Notes under the pieces: model-generated
Database searches by the model: none
The model's input: the letters and a program-made list of their open reading frames with translations, nothing else
Told to the model about the DNA's origin: nothing
Position numbers and translations under genes: made by a program
Shown here: positions 5,398-6,766 of the stretch, piece after piece
Numbering within the stretch: the stretch's first letter is position 1
Layout of the letters: every line of letters starts with the position of its first letter
Origin: Pseudomonadota bacterium
GTDB lineage: Bacteria; Pseudomonadota; Alphaproteobacteria; Azospirillales; Azospirillaceae
Reading direction: 5' to 3'
NCBI GenBank assembly: GCA_023412175.1
Contig: JAEYOB010000602.1
Coordinates: forward strand, 1 to 6,766
DNA length: 6,766 nucleotides

Positions 5398-5829
5398 ATG
5401 GCCGGTCGCCGATGGTGGAGCGCAATGGCTCTCGCGGTGGGCGCCTGCGCCAACCCGGCGGCGGATCAGGCACTCCACGCCAGGGATGCGATGATCGGCA
5501 TGCCGAAGAAGACCCTTCTCTCCTGCGCCGGGGTGCCGGAACGGCTGCTGGCGTTCGACAGTCAGGAGTTCCTCACCTATCACAGCAGCCGGATCATCTA
5601 CTATCCGGGATGGGGTGGCTACTGGAGATGGCCCATGTACGCAGCCGACGTGATCGTCATCGACTGCAAGGCTACCTTCACGCTCCGCAACGGCTTGGTC
5701 GAACGGATCACCTATGGCGGGGTAAGCGGTGGGGAGACCCGGCTGGGTCAATGCTACGCCATCGTGCGGAACTGCATCGCATTGGCCCCGCAGCACCCGG
5801 CACCCCTTCCCGACGTCCAGGGCAACTGA
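5398..5829 (+). CDS. Putative lipoprotein with five cysteines
   Basis: Starting from the ATG at 5398 this is a 143-residue protein; GGAGGAGGG lies seven bases upstream, far better than the site before the in-frame ATG at 5326. The N-terminus is a lipoprotein signal: Arg4-Arg5, hydrophobic WWSAMALAVGA, then Cys17 in VGAC followed by Ala-Asn-Pro. The mature part contains IGMPKKTLLSCAGVPERL (33-50), which resembles the start of small SmpA/OmlA (BamE)-like lipoproteins (a 'G-M-xx-x-LL-x-C-x-G-x-P' pattern), then EFLTYHSS, an aromatic run around YYPGWGGYWRWP (68-79), CKATFTLRNGLVERITY (90-106) and GQCYAIVRNC (117-126). Besides Cys17 the cysteines are 43, 90, 119 and 126, which could form two disulfides. 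An outer- or inner-membrane-anchored periplasmic role is inferred; its partner is unknown. The overlapping 244-codon frame on the minus strand looks like a shadow. Confidence 0.82.
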   Translation: MAGRRWWSAMALAVGACANPAADQALHARDAMIGMPKKTLLSCAGVPERLLAFDSQEFLTYHSSRIIYYPGWGGYWRWPMYAADVIVIDCKATFTLRNGLVERITYGGVSGGETRLGQCYAIVRNCIALAPQHPAPLPDVQGN

Positions 5830-5842
5830 TGCGGACGGCATT

Positions 5843-5857
5843 TGATGGTTTCCATCA
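5843..5857 (+). terminator. Short hairpin after the lipoprotein gene
   Basis: TGATGG (5843-5848) and CCATCA (5852-5857) form a 6-bp stem with a TTT loop 13 bases after the lipoprotein stop codon. No T run follows on the plus strand, so its ability to terminate transcription is doubtful; it may simply stabilise the mRNA 3' end. Confidence 0.25.
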
Positions 5858-5897
5858 CGCGCCTTCGGTTCAAACCCGACAGCACTGGGAGGGTCAT

Positions 5898-5996
5898 ATG
5901 GCCGAATTGCGAGCCTCATGCCCATCTGGAACGTCGGCGTTTCAATCGGTATGGATGGGCGCCAGACAGACAAGCATCTCGCCACACAAGAATTAA
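5898..5996 (+). CDS. Possible 32-residue peptide gene
   Basis: An ATG at 5898 is preceded by GGGAGG (5887-5892) with a five-base spacer, an excellent ribosome site, and opens a 32-codon frame ending in TAA at 5994-5996. The peptide, beginning MAELRASCPSGTSAF, has no recognisable motif, signal or membrane segment. It ends where the GC-rich sequence gives way to the AT-rich stretch. Only the ribosome site supports it, so it could be a chance frame or the trimmed start of a lost gene. Confidence 0.22.
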   Translation: MAELRASCPSGTSAFQSVWMGARQTSISPHKN

Positions 5997-6480
5997 TCCA
6001 AACGAATATAATGATAGAAACATAACCACAAGTTTTTTAAGACTACCGGATAGAAAACCCCACTCTCCAGGATAGCTGTTACCGTATCACGAAAAAGCGT
6101 TGCGCATCCTCCGGAGCCCATCACCCCGAATCAAGCTTGCTAAGCATGAATTTCTACAGCAACTTATTGGGGGTGTAACGATTTTTTGCGGGGAAGCCAC
6201 ACCACAAACGAGCAAGCCTCAGCATTAAAGAGGTTGCATTAATTCAACAATGAATTGACCTTTGCCAAAGTTCAAATTGAAGCCATGCCATTGTTGCAAC
6301 ACACCATCATTTTCCAATGACGTCATCGGCGTAACGAGTGGATAGCAGCTCAGCATGGAAGATGAGCAGCCGGATTGTTTAAAACATTACCATCGCAATA
6401 CGAAGCCGCGATCGGCACGCGGCGGCGAATGCATCGCGGGCGGACGGTACCGCCGTCGGCGCTGCGAAGGGGGGACCACG
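5997..6480. other. AT-rich gene-free stretch before dxs
   Basis: About 480 bases carry no supportable gene. From roughly 5985 to 6400 the base composition is far more AT-rich than the flanks (19 of 60 bases are G or C in 6001-6060; 22 of 60 in 6241-6300). Structure noted: a bulged hairpin at 6212-6237 (GCAA-g-CCTC pairing with GAGGTTGC), AATTCA-acaa-TGAATT at 6241-6256, a 21-bp near-palindrome at 6255-6275, GTTGCAAC at 6293-6300 and TGTTT-A-AAACA at 6376-6386. GC richness returns from about 6410. No convincing dxs promoter was found, although it must lie here or further upstream. Confidence 0.6.
6255..6275. promoter_or_regulatory. 21-bp near-palindrome, possible operator
   Basis: TTGACCTTTG (6255-6264) and CAAAGTTCAA (6266-6275) are inverted copies with a single mismatch around one central base. 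The symmetry and length suit a dimeric regulator site. It overlaps a second, shorter inverted repeat (AATTCA/TGAATT, 6241-6256) and lies about 205 bases before the dxs start. TTGACC could also be a -35 box, but no matching -10 box follows. The bound protein, if any, is unknown. Confidence 0.35.
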
Positions 6481-6766
6481 ATGGCAAACGACAAGACGCC
6501 GCTCCTCAACCTGGTTCGCACCCCCGCCGATCTGCGGGCGCTGAGACCGGACGCGCTGCGCCAACTCGCCGACGAGTTGCGCACCGAGACCATCGACGCG
6601 GTCTCGGTCACCGGCGGCCACCTCGGCGCCGGGCTCGGTGTCGTCGAGCTGACGGTGGCCCTGCACTACGTCTTCAACACGCCGGAGGACCGGCTGATCT
6701 GGGACGTCGGCCACCAGTGCTACCCGCACAAGATCCTCACCGGCCGGCGCGACCGCATCCGCACCC
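6481..6766 (+). CDS. dxs: 1-deoxy-D-xylulose-5-phosphate synthase, N-terminal part
   Basis: DXS is the thiamine-diphosphate enzyme that condenses pyruvate and glyceraldehyde 3-phosphate, the first step of the MEP isoprenoid pathway; it is cytoplasmic. The first 95 codons are present and the gene runs off the right edge. Diagnostic blocks are LRQLADELR (26-34), [20 protein letters not shown] (41-60) with His47 at the position of the conserved active-site histidine, and [20 protein letters not shown] (72-91). The ATG at 6481 has AAGGGGGGA at 6467-6475 just upstream and places the conserved [12 protein letters not shown] region where the family has it. MEP isoprenoids supply the ubiquinone tail, which connects loosely with coq7 and dsbB in this window, though the genes are not in one operon. 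The full protein would be about 640 residues. Confidence 0.96.
   Translation, partial: MANDKTPLLNLVRTPADLRALRPDALRQLADELRTETIDAVSVTGGHLGAGLGVVELTVALHYVFNTPEDRLIWDVGHQCYPHKILTGRRDRIRT

Noticed and set aside
5251..5985. 244-codon minus-strand frame overlapping the lipoprotein gene
   Set aside because: No ribosome site or domain; the plus strand encodes a lipobox and ordered motifs across the same bases.
3662..6090. TACCGTATCAC at 3662-3672 and 6080-6090 as possible attachment sites or direct repeats
   Set aside because: Eleven bases only, with different flanks and no integrase; chance repeats of this length are expected.
158..6108. GCGTTGCGCATC repeated at 159-170 (approx.) and 6097-6108, both followed by TCCGGA
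   Set aside because: One copy spans the gluQ stop codon region; a 12-base repeat in 6.7 kb of skewed composition is expected by chance.

Overview
The window is GC-rich and looks like alphaproteobacterial chromosome, most likely Rhodospirillales or a near relative. That placement is inferred from product types and general resemblance (GluQ-RS, an HNH protein, a Coq7/DsbB pair and an N-terminal DXS fragment); no database search was run. Most of it is ordinary housekeeping sequence. I see no CRISPR array, insertion sequence, phage gene or recognisable defence cassette.

Left part (1-2114). The tail of an unidentified plus-strand gene ends at 113 and meets gluQ (minus, 168-1010) across a perfect 28-bp palindrome that can terminate both strands. 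Upstream of gluQ on the same strand is a 55-residue charged protein gene (1085-1252), easily missed, with its own T-tailed hairpin. A zinc-type HNH endonuclease follows on the plus strand; its best start is a TTG at 1551 with a strong Shine-Dalgarno sequence.

Middle (2128-3432). dsbB and coq7 are translationally coupled on the minus strand: the coq7 GTG overlaps the dsbB TGA. DsbB passes electrons to ubiquinone and Coq7 helps make ubiquinone, so the pair has a plausible functional link. Divergent from dsbB is a complete tRNA-Leu(CAA) with encoded CCA and a very clear sigma-70 promoter.

Right part (3433-6480), between tRNA-Leu and dxs. This is the accessory-looking section. It holds (i) a short-chain dehydrogenase resembling D-3-hydroxybutyrate dehydrogenase that has lost the catalytic Asn-Ser-Tyr-Lys set and the substrate lid but keeps an open frame; (ii) a convergent secreted Gly-rich protein of 152 residues; (iii) a divergent 143-residue lipoprotein with scattered cysteines; and (iv) two AT-rich gene-free stretches (about 5090-5290 and 5985-6400) whose composition differs sharply from the rest. 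The second contains a 21-bp near-palindrome about 200 bp before dxs. The window ends inside dxs (from 6481), the first enzyme of the MEP isoprenoid pathway.

The best leads are the catalytically stripped dehydrogenase, the unannotated 55-residue gene, and the A/C-rich, G-poor leader region near the two envelope-protein genes. No novel multi-gene system can be claimed from this sequence alone.
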